The notes under the pieces: generated by a model | Told to the model about the DNA's origin: nothing | The model's input: only the letters and a program-made list of their open reading frames with translations | Database searches by the model: none | Shown here: one piece after another, positions 1-15,752 of the stretch | Numbering within the stretch: the stretch's first letter is position 1 | Layout of the letters: each line of letters opens with the position of its first letter | Translations under genes and position numbers: made by a program | Source: an uncultured Buttiauxella sp. | GTDB lineage: Bacteria > Pseudomonadota > Gammaproteobacteria > Enterobacterales > Enterobacteriaceae | NCBI GenBank assembly: GCA_946480445.1 | Contig: CAMLJN010000004.1 | Span: forward strand, 143,507-207,506 | Length of the DNA stretch: 64,000 nt | Reading direction: 5' to 3'

Positions 1-41
1 GCCGCGCGTGTCGCGGTGACCACACCTGACAGGAGTATGTA

Positions 42-1454
42 ATGTCCAAACAGCAGATCGGCGTCGTTGGTATGGCCGTGATGGGGCGCAACCTGGCGCT
101 GAACATCGAAAGCCGTGGCTATACCGTTTCCGTGTTCAACCGCTCTGGCGACAAGACTGAAGAAGTCATTGCGGAGAACCCGGGCAAGAAGCTGGTTCCT
201 TACTTTACGGTGCAAGAGTTTGTGGAATCTCTGGAGACTCCTCGCCGTATCCTGTTGATGGTTAAGGCAGGCGAAGCCACGGATAAAACCATTGATTCCC
301 TCAAGCCCTATCTCGATAAGGGCGATATCCTGATCGATGGAGGTAACACCTTCTTCCTGGATACTATCCGTCGTAACCGCGAACTCTCAGCTGAAGGTTT
401 TAACTTCATCGGTACCGGCGTTTCTGGCGGGGAAGAGGGCGCTCTGAAGGGCCCATCCATTATGCCTGGCGGACAGAAAGAGGCCTATGAGCTGGTTGCC
501 CCAATTCTGAAACAGATTGCGGCAGTGGCTGAAGATGGCGAGCCTTGCGTGACCTATATCGGTGCCGATGGCGCGGGTCACTATGTGAAAATGGTTCATA
601 ACGGCATTGAGTATGGCGACATGCAGCTTATCGCGGAAGCCTATTCGCTGCTGAAAAATGGCCTGAATCTCTCCAACGAAGTACTGGCCACCACGTTCAC
701 CGAGTGGAATAAAGGTGAACTGAGCAGCTACCTGATCGATATCACGAAAGATATCTTCACGAAAAAAGATGAAGACGGTAAGTACCTGGTCGACGTGATC
801 CTTGATGAAGCCGCGAACAAAGGTACCGGTAAGTGGACCAGCCAGAGCTCCCTTGATCTTGGTGAACCGCTTTCACTGATCACTGAATCCGTCTTTGCGC
901 GCTATATCTCTTCTTTAAAAGAACAGCGTGTTGCCGCATCTAAAGTGCTGAGCGGTCCTCAGGCTAAAGCTTTTGCTGGCGATAAAACCGAGTTTGCCGA
1001 AAAAGTTCGTCGTGCTCTGTACCTGGGTAAAATCGTTTCTTATGCACAAGGTTTCTCCCAGCTGCGTGCAGCTTCTGAAGAAAACAACTGGGATCTCAAC
1101 TACGGTGAGATTGCGAAGATTTTCCGTGCTGGCTGCATTATTCGCGCGCAGTTCCTGCAAAAGATCACCGATGCTTATGCACAGAACCCGGCTATTGCTA
1201 ACCTGCTGCTGGCGCCTTACTTCAAGAAGATTGCCGATGAATATCAGCAGGCGCTGCGCGATGTCGTTTCTTACGCCGTACAGAATGGTATCCCAACGCC
1301 AACCTTCTCGGCCGCCATCTCTTACTATGACAGCTATCGTTCCGCGGTTCTTCCTGCCAACCTGATTCAGGCGCAGCGCGACTACTTCGGTGCGCACACC
1401 TATAAGCGTACTGATAAAGAAGGTGTATTCCACACCGAGTGGCTGGATAAGTAA
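42..1454 (+). CDS. gnd: 6-phosphogluconate dehydrogenase (decarboxylating)
   Basis: 470 residues, the usual bacterial length. It converts 6-phosphogluconate to ribulose 5-phosphate, CO2 and NADPH in the cytosolic pentose phosphate pathway. The N-terminal Rossmann fold shows the dinucleotide motif [10 protein letters not shown] near residues 10-19. The catalytic region carries [15 protein letters not shown] (Lys, His, Asn, Glu), followed by the all-helical domain with conserved RAGCIIR. The ATG at 42 follows AGGAG by a normal distance. As in other enterics it borders the polysaccharide gene cluster and is followed by its own terminator. Confidence 0.98.
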   Translation: MSKQQIGVVGMAVMGRNLALNIESRGYTVSVFNRSGDKTEEVIAENPGKKLVPYFTVQEFVESLETPRRILLMVKAGEATDKTIDSLKPYLDKGDILIDGGNTFFLDTIRRNRELSAEGFNFIGTGVSGGEEGALKGPSIMPGGQKEAYELVAPILKQIAAVAEDGEPCVTYIGADGAGHYVKMVHNGIEYGDMQLIAEAYSLLKNGLNLSNEVLATTFTEWNKGELSSYLIDITKDIFTKKDEDGKYLVDVILDEAANKGTGKWTSQSSLDLGEPLSLITESVFARYISSLKEQRVAASKVLSGPQAKAFAGDKTEFAEKVRRALYLGKIVSYAQGFSQLRAASEENNWDLNYGEIAKIFRAGCIIRAQFLQKITDAYAQNPAIANLLLAPYFKKIADEYQQALRDVVSYAVQNGIPTPTFSAAISYYDSYRSAVLPANLIQAQRDYFGAHTYKRTDKEGVFHTEWLDK

Positions 1455-1484
1455 TTTTCACAGTTGTTTTTTAGCTCGATCTTA

Positions 1485-1517
1485 AACCAGTGGAGATAAC
1501 TCTCCGCTGGTTTTTTC
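1485..1517 (+). terminator. Rho-independent terminator of gnd
   Basis: A 12-bp inverted repeat with one mismatch (arms 1485-1496 and 1501-1512, loop TAAC) runs into six T. It lies 30 bp after the gnd stop codon. Confidence 0.85.
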
Positions 1518-1606
1518 TTTTTAGCTATCGTGTAAAATTTTGTTTTACCTTTTTGCCGCCGATAGTAATACGGTAGGTAAACAAGATGCATACTCTCTGA
1601 GGCTTT

Positions 1607-2671
1607 ATGAAAATCATTGTAACGGGCGGGGCAGGGTTTATTGGTTCTGCAGTAGTTCGCCATATTATTAATGCCACTGCTGATGAAGTATTGGTTGTCG
1701 ATAAATTGACCTATGCGGGTAATCTTGAATCCCTGGCATCTGTTGCCGACGACGCTCGTTACTCATTTCGCCAGATTGATATCTGCGACAGGTCTGCGCT
1801 TGATGCCGTGTTTGAGGCATTCCAGCCTGATGCAGTAATGCATCTGGCGGCTGAAAGCCACGTTGACCGTTCGATAGATGGCCCTGCTGCCTTTATTGAA
1901 ACGAATATCGTCGGGACTTACGTTCTGCTGGAGGCCGCTCGTCATTACTGGAACCAGCTGGCTACCCCGGCCAAAGAAGCTTTTCGTTTTCACCATATTT
2001 CAACTGATGAAGTTTATGGGGATTTGCACGATACCGAGTCTTTATTCACCGAAACAACACCCTATGCACCGAGTAGCCCTTACTCAGCCTCAAAAGCCTC
2101 CAGCGATCATCTGGTGCGTGCCTGGCTGCGCACCTATGGATTGCCCGTTATTGTGACTAACTGCTCCAATAATTACGGGCCATATCATTTCCCGGAGAAG
2201 CTTATCCCGCTGGTTATTCTTAATGCTCTGGAAGGAAAACCTCTGCCGGTCTATGGTAACGGTTGCCAGATTCGCGACTGGCTCTATGTTGAAGATCATG
2301 CGCGCGCGCTTTACAAAGTGGTCACTGAAGGTCAGGTGGGCGAAACCTACAATATAGGTGGTCATAATGAGCGTAAAAATATTGAGGTAGTAAAGACAAT
2401 CTGTCGTTTGCTTGATGAAATAGTGCCAGCAAAACCTGCGCAAATTAGTCATTTTGAAGAGCTAATTACCTATGTCACGGATCGTCCTGGACACGATCTG
2501 CGCTATGCGATTGATGCTTCCAAAATTGAACGAGAGCTCGGCTGGAAGCCCTGTGAAACCTTTGAGAGCGGCATCAGGAAGACAGTTGAATGGTATCTGG
2601 CGAACGAGTCATGGTGGCAACGGGTGAAGGACGGCTCGTATGCAAGGGAACGTTTAGGTCTGAGTAGCTAA
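1607..2671 (+). CDS. rfbB: dTDP-glucose 4,6-dehydratase
   Basis: 354 residues. It dehydrates dTDP-glucose to dTDP-4-keto-6-deoxyglucose, the branch point to dTDP-rhamnose and several amino-deoxy sugars of O antigen or capsule. The extended SDR fold is visible: GGAGFIG NAD motif at residues 7-13, the dehydratase triad T133-D134-E135, and the Y159xxxK163 pair. It is also called rmlB. It sits 23 bp upstream of rfbA with which it probably forms an operon. rfbD and rfbC, its usual partners for rhamnose, do not follow here. Confidence 0.97.
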   Translation: MKIIVTGGAGFIGSAVVRHIINATADEVLVVDKLTYAGNLESLASVADDARYSFRQIDICDRSALDAVFEAFQPDAVMHLAAESHVDRSIDGPAAFIETNIVGTYVLLEAARHYWNQLATPAKEAFRFHHISTDEVYGDLHDTESLFTETTPYAPSSPYSASKASSDHLVRAWLRTYGLPVIVTNCSNNYGPYHFPEKLIPLVILNALEGKPLPVYGNGCQIRDWLYVEDHARALYKVVTEGQVGETYNIGGHNERKNIEVVKTICRLLDEIVPAKPAQISHFEELITYVTDRPGHDLRYAIDASKIERELGWKPCETFESGIRKTVEWYLANESWWQRVKDGSYARERLGLSS

Positions 2672-2694
2672 TTTAAAAAGATAAGGATTTTATT

Positions 2695-3561
2695 ATGAAG
2701 GGGATTGTTCTGGCTGGTGGTTCGGGTACGCGCCTGTATCCGATTACACGCGGCGTCTCAAAGCAGTTGTTGCCTATTTATGATAAGCCCATGATCTATT
2801 ACCCGCTTTCGGTGCTTATGCTGGCGGGTATTCGTGATATTTTGCTGATTACAACGCCTGAAGATTTGCCATCCTTCCAGCGCTTGCTTGGCGACGGTCA
2901 TCATTTGGGCATTAATTTAAGCTATGAAATACAGGCCCGTCCCGAAGGGCTGGCGCAGGCTTTCATCATTGGCGAAGAGTTTATCAATGGTGAAGACTGT
3001 GCGCTGGTGCTGGGGGATAACATCTTCTTTGGCCAGGGATTTGGCAGCAAACTCGACATGGTGGCCAGCCGGAAAAGTGGCGCAACCGTCTTTGGCTATC
3101 AGGTTATGTCCCCGCAGCGCTTTGGTGTGGTTGAGTTCGACGATAGCTATCAGGCTATCTCCATTGAAGAAAAGCCTGCTGTGCCTAAGTCCAACTGGGC
3201 GGTGACCGGGCTTTATTTTTACGATAATAAGGTTGTTGAGCTGGCTAAACAGGTCAAACCCTCAGAACGTAATGAGTTAGAGATTACCAGCATCAACCAG
3301 ATGTATCTCGAGAGGGGTGAACTGAACGTTGAATTGCTTGGGCGAGGATTTGCATGGCTGGATACCGGGACGCACGATAGCCTGATTGAAGCGTCACAGT
3401 TTGTTCATACCATTGAAAAACGGCAAGGGTTTAAGGTTGCGTGTCTTGAAGAGATTGCTTATCGCAAAGGCTGGATGACGGCAGAACAGGTCTATGAGAA
3501 TGCAAAAACCATGGATAAAACATCCTACGGTCAGTACCTGATCCAGCTGGTCGGAAAATAA
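2695..3561 (+). CDS. rfbA: Glucose-1-phosphate thymidylyltransferase
   Basis: 288 residues. It makes dTDP-glucose from glucose 1-phosphate and dTTP, supplying the substrate for RfbB next door. The nucleotidyltransferase signature GGSGTRLYP lies at residues 8-16, followed by the conserved [17 protein letters not shown] block; EEKP and WLDTGTH are also present. It is also called rmlA. The gene follows rfbB by 23 bp with a clear AAGGA ribosome site. The downstream gene is a broken wzzB. Confidence 0.97.
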   Translation: MKGIVLAGGSGTRLYPITRGVSKQLLPIYDKPMIYYPLSVLMLAGIRDILLITTPEDLPSFQRLLGDGHHLGINLSYEIQARPEGLAQAFIIGEEFINGEDCALVLGDNIFFGQGFGSKLDMVASRKSGATVFGYQVMSPQRFGVVEFDDSYQAISIEEKPAVPKSNWAVTGLYFYDNKVVELAKQVKPSERNELEITSINQMYLERGELNVELLGRGFAWLDTGTHDSLIEASQFVHTIEKRQGFKVACLEEIAYRKGWMTAEQVYENAKTMDKTSYGQYLIQLVGK

Positions 3562-3831
3562 ACTATTTTATCCGCCAATAGCCTTTAGCCTAACCGAATT
3601 AGTTGAAAATTATCTCAGGCGTCAGGCCCTTGACAGGAGGGTCTGGCTGAAAATAGGTGTTTTTTTACTCCTTTGTCAATGATTAGCCGCGTCAACATAT
3701 GATTTTAAATGGTTTTTTCAGTATTTTCTGAGAAAAATCCTCGTTTCTTACCAGGTAATTTCATCATTAATTGATTATAATCACCCCGTGTAGGCCATCA
3801 TATTTTGCGAACTATTTCTCTTAGGGTAATC

Positions 3832-4819
3832 ATGAATCAAGATAGCAATAATATGGCGCAAAACCATATTAGAAATAACCCGGAATCTATTGATTTAATT
3901 GAGCTTTTAATTCAGATCTGGAAAGGGAAGGTCACCGTCATTGCTTTTACCTTCCTGACTATCATTCTTGCCGTCATCTATCTTTTTGTCGCTAAAGAGA
4001 AATGGACCTCCACAGCGGTGATTGCGCAGCCTGATGCTGCGCAAATTGCCACCTATAATAACGCCCTGAGCGTTATTTTTGGCAATGCGGCGCCAAATAA
4101 TCACTGACGTTCAAAATCGTGTTGTCGGTCGTTTTAGCTCTTCCATATCAGCCCTGACTTAAACGCTGGATAACCTCGACCAGCCAGAAAAGCTGACGAT
4201 TGCACCTTCGGTAAAAGGGCAATCCTTACCGCTGGAAATTTCTTATGTCGGTGATTCAGCCAGGAGCGCGCAGGCTAAGCTTGCCCAATATATTCAACAG
4301 GTTGATGAGCAGGTTGGCGAAGAGCTGACGGTCGATATAAAAGATAATATCAAGCTGCAAATACAGACCCTTGAAGATTCTCTTAAGACGCAGGAAGTTG
4401 TTGCGCAGGAACAGAAAGATTTACGTATCAAGCAAATCCGCGAGGCCCTGAAATTTGCCATCGAGGCCAGGGTTTCCACTCCGCTGATCCAGCAGGGGAC
4501 TGATGTCACTCAGGATACCCTGATGCTGCTCGGCAGCGAAGCTTTGACGTCTATGATTCAGAACGAGTCAACTCGTCCCCTGGTCTTCCCGGGTGCTTAC
4601 TACCAGACGAAGCAAAGCCTGCTTGATATCCAGAATCTGAAAGTCGATCCAAAAACTATCCATGCCTATCGCTATGTGATGAAGCCTACGCTGCCCCTTC
4701 ACCGGGACAGTCCGAAGCGCGGTATTACGTTGATCCTGGCGGCTTTACTGGGCGGCATGATTGGCGCGGGAGTGGTACTGGTACGTAACGTGTTACGCAA
4801 TTACAAGTCTGCAGCATAA
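3832..4819 (+). pseudogene. wzzB: O-antigen chain length determinant wzzB, disrupted
   Basis: The two ends match WzzB well. The N-terminal cytoplasmic part and first membrane helix run from ATG 3832 (preceded by AGGG) to about 4095. The conserved C-terminal part follows, with QEVVAQEQKDLRI, RPLVF, IHAYRYVMKPTLP and the second membrane helix, ending at 4819. They are in different frames: near 4095-4105 one base must be removed, or two added, to continue the WzzB match. A TAA at 4160-4162 then stops the second frame where E. coli WzzB has a glutamate. A frameshift plus a nonsense codon make this a decaying gene rather than a single sequencing error. Wzz normally sets the modal length of O antigen made by the Wzy pathway. 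The reverse gene hisI lies downstream beyond a shared terminator. Confidence 0.9.
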
Positions 4820-4832
4820 TGCATTTGTCATG

Positions 4833-4859
4833 AAAAAGGCCGCTCGCGCGGCCTTTTTC
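4833..4859. terminator. Bidirectional terminator between wzzB and hisI
   Basis: A GC-rich stem, GGCCGC paired with GCGGCC, is flanked by AAAAA on the left and TTTTT on the right. It can therefore stop transcripts arriving from wzzB and from the his operon. Confidence 0.85.
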
Positions 4860-4873
4860 ATATCCAGAACAAC

Positions 4874-5478
4874 CTACTTGTGCCGTTTACGTAAATTCTC
4901 TATCACGGCGCTTAAATCCAGCTCCTGATCCTGGAGCAGCACCAGCAGGTGATACACCAGATCGGACGCCTCATTGGTCAGCTCATGGCGGTCATTTACC
5001 GTTGCCGCCAGCGCCGTTTCAACGCCTTCTTCACCTACTTTTTGTGCGATACGCTTAGTGCCGCTGGCGTAGAGTTTTGCGGTGTATGAGCTTTCGGGGT
5101 CGGCAGTTTTGCGCTGCGCCAGCAGCTGTTCCAGCTCGTACAGGAAGTGCCAGTCATGGTGCGCACCGGCAAAGCAGCTGGTGGTGCCCAGATGGCAGGT
5201 TGGGCCGACAGGGTTAGCCAGCACCAGCAGCGTATCGTTATCGCAGTCAGGCGTAATGCTGACCACGTTCAGAACATTGCCTGAGGTTTCACCTTTCGTC
5301 CACAGGCGCTGTTTGGTTCGGGAGTAGAAGGTGACTTTGCCGCTGCGCTCAGTCTGCATGAGCGCTTCGGGATTCATATAGCCCAGCATTAACACTTCGC
5401 CCGAAACGGCATGCTGAACGACGACCGGCATCATGCCGTCGGTTTTTTCCCAGTCGAGCTGGTTGCGCTGTTGTTCTG

Positions 5479-5485
<7 letters not shown>
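4874..5485 (-). CDS. hisI: Bifunctional phosphoribosyl-AMP cyclohydrolase / phosphoribosyl-ATP diphosphatase
   Basis: 203 residues, the fused HisIE form typical of enterics. The N-terminal domain (about residues 1-110) opens the purine ring of PR-AMP and shows [16 protein letters not shown] and a Cys-rich [10 protein letters not shown] metal region. The C-terminal domain (from about 115) hydrolyses PR-ATP and carries the EEGVETALA and [11 protein letters not shown] helices. These are steps 2 and 3 of histidine synthesis. It is the last gene of the operon and overlaps hisF by 7 bp, implying translational coupling. Confidence 0.97.
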
Positions 5486-11035
<5,550 letters not shown>

Positions 11036-11039
11036 GGGC

Positions 11040-11939
11040 TTACTCCATCATCTTCTCAATAGGTAAGACCAGAATGGAGCTGGCGCCCAGCGCTTTCAGC
11101 TTTTCCATTGTTTCCCAGAAGAGCGTTTCGCTGCTGACCATGTGCATGGCAACGCGCTGCTGGTCGCCCGCCAGCGGCAGGATAGTCGGGCGCTCGGCGC
11201 CGGGCAGTAGGGCAACAATTTCCTCCAGGCGATCGCCCGGCGCGTGCAGCATGATGTACTTGGATTCACGAGCCTGAATGACGCCCTGAATACGGGTCAT
11301 CAGTTTGTCGATAAGCTGCTGCTTGGCCTCCGGCATTTCACCGTCGCGCTGGATCAGGCAGGCTTTGGAGCGGTAAATAACCTCCACTTCGCGCAATCCG
11401 TTGGCTTCAAGCGTAGCGCCGGTGGAAACCAGGTCGCAAATCGCATCGGCCAGACCAGCACGAGGGGCCACTTCAACAGAGCCGTTCAGCAGGCAGGATT
11501 TAAACTGCACGCCTTTGCCGTCAAGATAGCGCTTTAGCAGATGAGGGTAGGAGGTGGCGATGCGTTTGTTGTTCAGGCTGGCCGGGCCATCCCATGGCTC
11601 GTCGACGGAAATCGCCAGCGAAAAGCGGCAGCCGCCAAAATCAAGACGACGCAGGGTGAAATAGCGCGGGTCTTCGCCCTGCGCGCGACGGCTGAGCAGT
11701 TCTTCTTCCAGCACGTTTTCGCCGATAATGCCGAGGTCCACCACGCCGTCCATCACCAGACCGGGAATATCGTCGTCACGCACGCGCAGAATATCAATCG
11801 GCATATTCTCTGCCAGCGCAATTAAACGCTGAGTGTGCAGGTTGATTTTTATGCCACAGCGGGCCAGTAATTCGCGTGAGTCATCGCTTAAACGGCCCGA
11901 TTTTTGAATAGCTATGCGTAAACGGCTGTTGTCTAACAT
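11040..11939 (-). CDS. hisG: ATP phosphoribosyltransferase
   Basis: 299 residues, the long form with a C-terminal ACT-like domain that senses histidine. It joins ATP and PRPP, the committed step of the pathway. Signatures are [12 protein letters not shown] near the N terminus, [11 protein letters not shown] and the PRPP loop [14 protein letters not shown]. It is the first structural gene of the operon, about 135 bp after the leader peptide and directly behind the attenuator hairpin. Confidence 0.97.
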   Translation of the reverse strand: MLDNSRLRIAIQKSGRLSDDSRELLARCGIKINLHTQRLIALAENMPIDILRVRDDDIPGLVMDGVVDLGIIGENVLEEELLSRRAQGEDPRYFTLRRLDFGGCRFSLAISVDEPWDGPASLNNKRIATSYPHLLKRYLDGKGVQFKSCLLNGSVEVAPRAGLADAICDLVSTGATLEANGLREVEVIYRSKACLIQRDGEMPEAKQQLIDKLMTRIQGVIQARESKYIMLHAPGDRLEEIVALLPGAERPTILPLAGDQQRVAMHMVSSETLFWETMEKLKALGASSILVLPIEKMME

Positions 11940-11975
11940 TGGTGGTTACCCCTTATTAATTCTTATCTGACGCCC

Positions 11976-12012
11976 AAAAAAAAGCCCCCGGAAGAAATCT
12001 TCCGGGGGCTTA
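11976..12012 (-). terminator. his operon attenuator hairpin
   Basis: Read on the minus strand, a perfect GC-rich stem (arms 11983-11994 and 11999-12010) is followed by a T run. It sits between the His-codon leader peptide and hisG. This is the classic position of the his attenuator, which forms when charged tRNA-His is plentiful. Confidence 0.92.
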
Positions 12013-12073
12013 ATCACTCGCTCATGCTCCACTGGAAGATCTTTTCGTCTCCCAGCACACATCGCCTGAAAGA

Positions 12074-12124
12074 CTAGTCAGGGTGATGGTGATGATGGTG
12101 GTTAGCAGTTTGAGCGCGTGTCAT
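12074..12124 (-). CDS. hisL: his operon leader peptide
   Basis: Sixteen residues: MTRAQTANHHHHHHPD. Six consecutive His codons make ribosome progress depend on charged tRNA-His. Stalling in the run favours the antiterminator and lets transcription pass the hairpin at 11976-12012. E. coli HisL has seven His residues; here there are six. The stop is TAG. The start was chosen because it gives the conserved MTR beginning and lies about 110 bp before the attenuator. Confidence 0.95.
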   Translation of the reverse strand: MTRAQTANHHHHHHPD

Positions 12125-12322
12125 AAAATTCTCGTATGAATGTTTATTCATGATGTGCTTTTAACGTAAACCAGATTCGCCGGTGAGCGCAAGGGCTTTT
12201 TTCCCTCACGGTTAATATTCTGTTTGGGTGCGCCAATTGTCAGTTTGTCCTTCGTGGCGTAGCCTTACTAACAGGCTGTGAAAGCAGGTCAGATGAATAT
12301 GCTGCTCTTCAGGAGGGAAGGC

Positions 12323-13150
12323 ATGAAAAAGGTTGCGATAGTCGGGTTAGGATGGTTAGGCATGCCGCTTGCGCTGTCATTATCAGCGAGGGGCTGGCAG
12401 GTAGCCGGGAGCAAAACGACGCTCGATGGCGTGGAAGCGGCTCGTATGTGCGGCATAGAGAGTTATCAGCTGCAGCTGACGCCGGAACTGATTTGTGAAA
12501 GCGACGACCTTGATGCCCTGCTCAACGTCGATGCGCTGATCATCACGCTCCCCGCACGACGCACGGGTGAGGGTGATAATTTTTATTTGCAGGCCGTACA
12601 GGAAATCGTGGATAGCGCGCTGGCGCACAATATTCCACGTATCATTTTTACCAGCTCAACTTCCGTCTACGGAGACGATGAGGGAACCGTGAAGGAAACC
12701 TCCGTCCTCGCTCCCGTGACCGCCAGTGGCCGCGTGCTCAAAGAGCTGGAGCAGTGGCTGCATGATTTGCCGGGTACCTCGGTTGATATTCTTCGTCTGG
12801 CGGGGCTGGTCGGGCCGGAACGGCATCCCGGACGTTTTCTTGCGGGTAAATCGGACGTGGCAAACGGTGGTCACGGCGTAAACCTTGTTCATCTCGAAGA
12901 TGTTATTTCTGCAATCACTCTCTTGTTGCAGGCTCCGAAAGGCGGACGCATCTATAATTTATGTGCGCCCGCTCATCCAACGCGGGAAGACTTTTACTCC
13001 CGGATGGCCCACCAGCTTAATTTGCCGGCGCCCACTTTTCAGATTCAGCAAAAGGCTGGCCACGGCAAGCTGGTGGACGGCAGTCGAATCTGTCATGAAC
13101 TGGGGTTTGAATATCAGTATCCAAATCCATTAGTCATGCCCATGCAGTAG
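12323..13150 (+). CDS. yeeZ: NAD(P)-binding protein YeeZ, extended SDR family
   Basis: 275 residues from MKKVAIVGLGWLG, which follows the strong ribosome site GGAGGGAAGGC; 15 upstream codons in frame are not family-like. The Rossmann motif is GLGWLG at residues 8-13. Later blocks are TSSTSVYGD, VDILRLAGLVGPERHPGRF and NLVHLEDV. The protein closely matches E. coli YeeZ, whose substrate is not established. It lies just downstream of the divergent his operon and upstream of yeeY. Confidence 0.93.
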   Translation: MKKVAIVGLGWLGMPLALSLSARGWQVAGSKTTLDGVEAARMCGIESYQLQLTPELICESDDLDALLNVDALIITLPARRTGEGDNFYLQAVQEIVDSALAHNIPRIIFTSSTSVYGDDEGTVKETSVLAPVTASGRVLKELEQWLHDLPGTSVDILRLAGLVGPERHPGRFLAGKSDVANGGHGVNLVHLEDVISAITLLLQAPKGGRIYNLCAPAHPTREDFYSRMAHQLNLPAPTFQIQQKAGHGKLVDGSRICHELGFEYQYPNPLVMPMQ

Positions 13151-13183
13151 CGAAGCGGGTGGCATGGCCAGCGGTCTTCGGGG

Positions 13184-14104
13184 GTGAGTTTGAAACCATT
13201 GCTGGACGTGCTGATCATTCTCGATGCCCTCGACAAAGAAGGGAGCTTTGCGGCGGCGGCGGCAAAGCTCTATAAAACGCCCTCCGCGCTCAGCTATACC
13301 GTGCAAAAGCTGGAAAGCGATCTGAATATCCAGCTCCTCGATCGCACGGGGCATCGCGCTCGTTTTACGCGAACGGGTCAGCTCCTGCTGGAAAAAGGGC
13401 GCGAAGTGCTGCATACCGTGCGGGATCTTGAACAACAGGCGATCAAGCTTCACCAGGGCTGGGAAAATGAACTGGTGATTGGCGTGGATGACTCCTTTCC
13501 CTTTTCCCTGCTGACGCCGCTGATTGAATCTTTCTACAAAAGCTACAGCGTGACGCGGCTGAAGTTTATCAACGGTGTGCTGGGTGGCTCATGGGAGGCG
13601 CTGACGGAAGGTCGAGCCGATATCATTGTCGGCGCGATGAGCGAGCCTCCGTCGCTGAGTGGATTTGGATTTACCGTGTTAGGGCAGCTGGAAAGCATTT
13701 TTGTCGTTGCGCCTCATCATCCGCTTGCTGATGCCGAAGAACCCTTAACCCGCCGTCTGATTAAGCGCAGCCGTGCTGTTATCGTCGGTGATACTTCGCG
13801 TCTGGAACCCTCACGTTCGATGCACTTACTGGAAGATCAGGATGCCATCACCGTGTTTGACTTCAAGACCAAGCTGGAGCTGCAAATCAGCGGTATTGGC
13901 TGCGGCTATGTGCCGCGCTATATGGCGCAGCGTTTTATAGAAAGCGGCGTGCTGATCGAAAAGCAGGTCGTCTCCCATGTGCCTTTTGTGCCCGTCTGGA
14001 TAGGCTGGAATGAGCAAACCGCCGGGCTGGCCAGCGAGTGGTGGCGGGAGCACATCGTTAACAGCCCGGAAATCGCTACCGTCTACGGCGCTCCTGCAAA
14101 ATAA
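13184..14104 (+). CDS. yeeY: LysR-family transcriptional regulator YeeY
   Basis: 306 residues with a GTG start at 13184; a TTG three codons in is an alternative and would give the MKPLLD start of E. coli YeeY. The N-terminal winged helix (about residues 4-63) reads SFAAAAAKLYKTPSALSYTVQKLE. The C-terminal periplasmic-binding-like domain includes FINGVLGGSWEALTEGRAD. The regulated genes are unknown. Its neighbours, the aminotransferase and plaP, suggest amine metabolism, but that is inference. Confidence 0.9.
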   Translation: MSLKPLLDVLIILDALDKEGSFAAAAAKLYKTPSALSYTVQKLESDLNIQLLDRTGHRARFTRTGQLLLEKGREVLHTVRDLEQQAIKLHQGWENELVIGVDDSFPFSLLTPLIESFYKSYSVTRLKFINGVLGGSWEALTEGRADIIVGAMSEPPSLSGFGFTVLGQLESIFVVAPHHPLADAEEPLTRRLIKRSRAVIVGDTSRLEPSRSMHLLEDQDAITVFDFKTKLELQISGIGCGYVPRYMAQRFIESGVLIEKQVVSHVPFVPVWIGWNEQTAGLASEWWREHIVNSPEIATVYGAPAK

Positions 14105-14240
14105 TACGTCCGGGGGAGTGGCAGCCCCCAGGCCTCCCATCTATTGTTTAAAGTGGATCGATATTTCTTCTGAATATGTCTTCGCGTTGGCATTTTCTCC
14201 CCTGCGCTGTGCGCAGAGGTTTTGTGCGCAAGGAGTCCGT

Positions 14241-15539
14241 ATGAAGCAAACCAACCAACAATGGCAGTCGCGGCGTGAACAGGCCGTTCCTCACGGTGTA
14301 GGCAATTCGCTGCAGATTTACATCGAAAAAGCAAAAAACGCGGAATTGTGGGATGTGGAAGGCAAACGCTACATTGATTTTGCCTCCGGCATTGCGGTGC
14401 TGAACACCGGGCATAATCATCCTGCGATTATCGAGGCGGTTCGCCGTCAGCTCGATCATTTCACCCATCCCTGTTTCCAGGTGACTCCCTACGGCAACTA
14501 TATTGAGCTGGCAGAACGCCTGAACAAACTGGTGCCTGTTAGCGAGCCGTGCCAGACGCTTTTTCTGACCACCGGTGCTGAGGCCGTGGAAAACGCTATC
14601 AAGGTGGCGCGCATCGCCACGGGACGCTCTGCCGTTATTGCTTTCCGGGGAGCGTTTCATGGTCGAACTCTGCTGGGCATGGCGCTGACGGGCAAAGTCC
14701 AGCCGTACAAAAAAGGGTACGGGCCGTTCCCGGCGGGCATTTACCACGCACCTTATCCCGCGGCCTATCTTGGCGTCACGGATGCTCAGGCCCTGGCTTC
14801 GCTTGCGGGGATCTTCGCGGCAGACGTTGCGCCGGATGAAGTGGCGGCCATTATTATCGAACCTGTACAGGGTGAAGGCGGTTTCTATGCGGCTTCGCCG
14901 CAGTTTATGAAGCAGCTGCGTGCCCTGTGTGACAAGCATGGCATCGTGTTGATTGCGGATGAGATCCAAAGTGGCTTCTGCCGTACGGGTAAAACTTTTG
15001 CTATTGAGCACAGCGGCGTCGAGCCGGATTTAATCACCATGGCAAAAAGCCTGGCGGGGGGCTTCCCGCTTTCCGCGCTGGTGGGGAAAAAATCGCTGTT
15101 CGACAAAGCCTTGCCCGGTGGGTTAGGGGGAACTTATGCCGGCTCGCCGGTGGCGATTGCGGCTGCGCTGGCCGTCACCGACATTATCGAGTCCGAACAG
15201 CTTAACCAGAAAGCTCAGGCTATCGGGGAGCAAATCACCAGCCGACTACAGGAGCTTGCCGGGCAGTTTAATTGCATTGGCGACGTACGCGGTTACGGGG
15301 CGATGATAGCGATGGAGCTGGTGGAAGACCGCGACAGCCATCGTCCCAATAAAGAGCTTACCACCGCGCTGGTGCAGGAAGCGGGCCGTCAGGGGCTTGT
15401 GCTGCTTTCCTGCGGCGTACGCGGGAACGTCATCAGATTTTTAGTCCCGCTAACCGCTGAAAAAGAAATTGTTAATCAAGGCCTCAACATCTTGTCATCC
15501 TGCCTCCAAATGGTGCAAAATACGCGCCCTGCAAAATGA
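14241..15539 (+). CDS. 4-aminobutyrate aminotransferase family enzyme (GabT/PuuE-like)
   Basis: 432 residues from MKQTNQQWQ, placed after the ribosome site AAGGAG; the frame stays open 77 codons upstream but that part overlaps yeeY. It is a class III PLP aminotransferase. Landmarks are the cofactor loop TTGAEAVENAIKVAR, FRGAFHGRT, IEPVQGEGGF, IADEIQSGFCRTGK and the PLP lysine in MAKSLAGGFPLS. It resembles both GabT (GABA to succinate semialdehyde) and PuuE of putrescine breakdown. It is followed by the putrescine importer plaP, so a role in putrescine/GABA use is likely. E. coli lacks a gene at this spot. Confidence 0.85.
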   Translation: MKQTNQQWQSRREQAVPHGVGNSLQIYIEKAKNAELWDVEGKRYIDFASGIAVLNTGHNHPAIIEAVRRQLDHFTHPCFQVTPYGNYIELAERLNKLVPVSEPCQTLFLTTGAEAVENAIKVARIATGRSAVIAFRGAFHGRTLLGMALTGKVQPYKKGYGPFPAGIYHAPYPAAYLGVTDAQALASLAGIFAADVAPDEVAAIIIEPVQGEGGFYAASPQFMKQLRALCDKHGIVLIADEIQSGFCRTGKTFAIEHSGVEPDLITMAKSLAGGFPLSALVGKKSLFDKALPGGLGGTYAGSPVAIAAALAVTDIIESEQLNQKAQAIGEQITSRLQELAGQFNCIGDVRGYGAMIAMELVEDRDSHRPNKELTTALVQEAGRQGLVLLSCGVRGNVIRFLVPLTAEKEIVNQGLNILSSCLQMVQNTRPAK

Positions 15540-15546
15540 GAAATAT

Positions 15547-15577
15547 AACCGACGTTAAGCGCGTCGGTTATTTTTTT
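15547..15577 (+). terminator. Terminator after the aminotransferase gene
   Basis: Perfect 8-bp arms, AACCGACG and CGTCGGTT, with a 7-base loop are followed by A and seven T, 8 bp after the stop codon. Confidence 0.88.
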
Positions 15578-15689
15578 GCAATCGAATTCGTCACTGGCAT
15601 TTTTGCCAAAAAAAACCAAGAGGCCGGGCTTCGTACCGGATAGATACTAGCTTTTAAAAAACGACAGTCGTGTCGCCGAGGAAAACAAG

Positions 15690-15752
15690 ATGGGGCAATT
15701 TTTTGCTTTTGCGCAGGCATTCACCGTACGGGGAATCAACCATGTCGCTTAA
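15690..15752 (+). CDS. Putative 20-residue leader ORF overlapping the plaP start
   Basis: An ATG at 15690, preceded by GAGG at a spacing of about eight bases, opens a frame reading [20 protein letters not shown]. It stops at TAA 15750-15752, 11 bp inside plaP and in a different frame. The plaP ATG therefore lies within its last codons, so its translation could control plaP initiation. It may be a leader peptide for amine-dependent control, or only a chance short frame. Confidence 0.4.
   Translation: MGQFFAFAQAFTVRGINHVA

Noticed and set aside
14010..14240. Extended N terminus of the aminotransferase
   Set aside because: It overlaps yeeY, while the inner ATG at 14241 follows AAGGAG and starts the conserved sequence.
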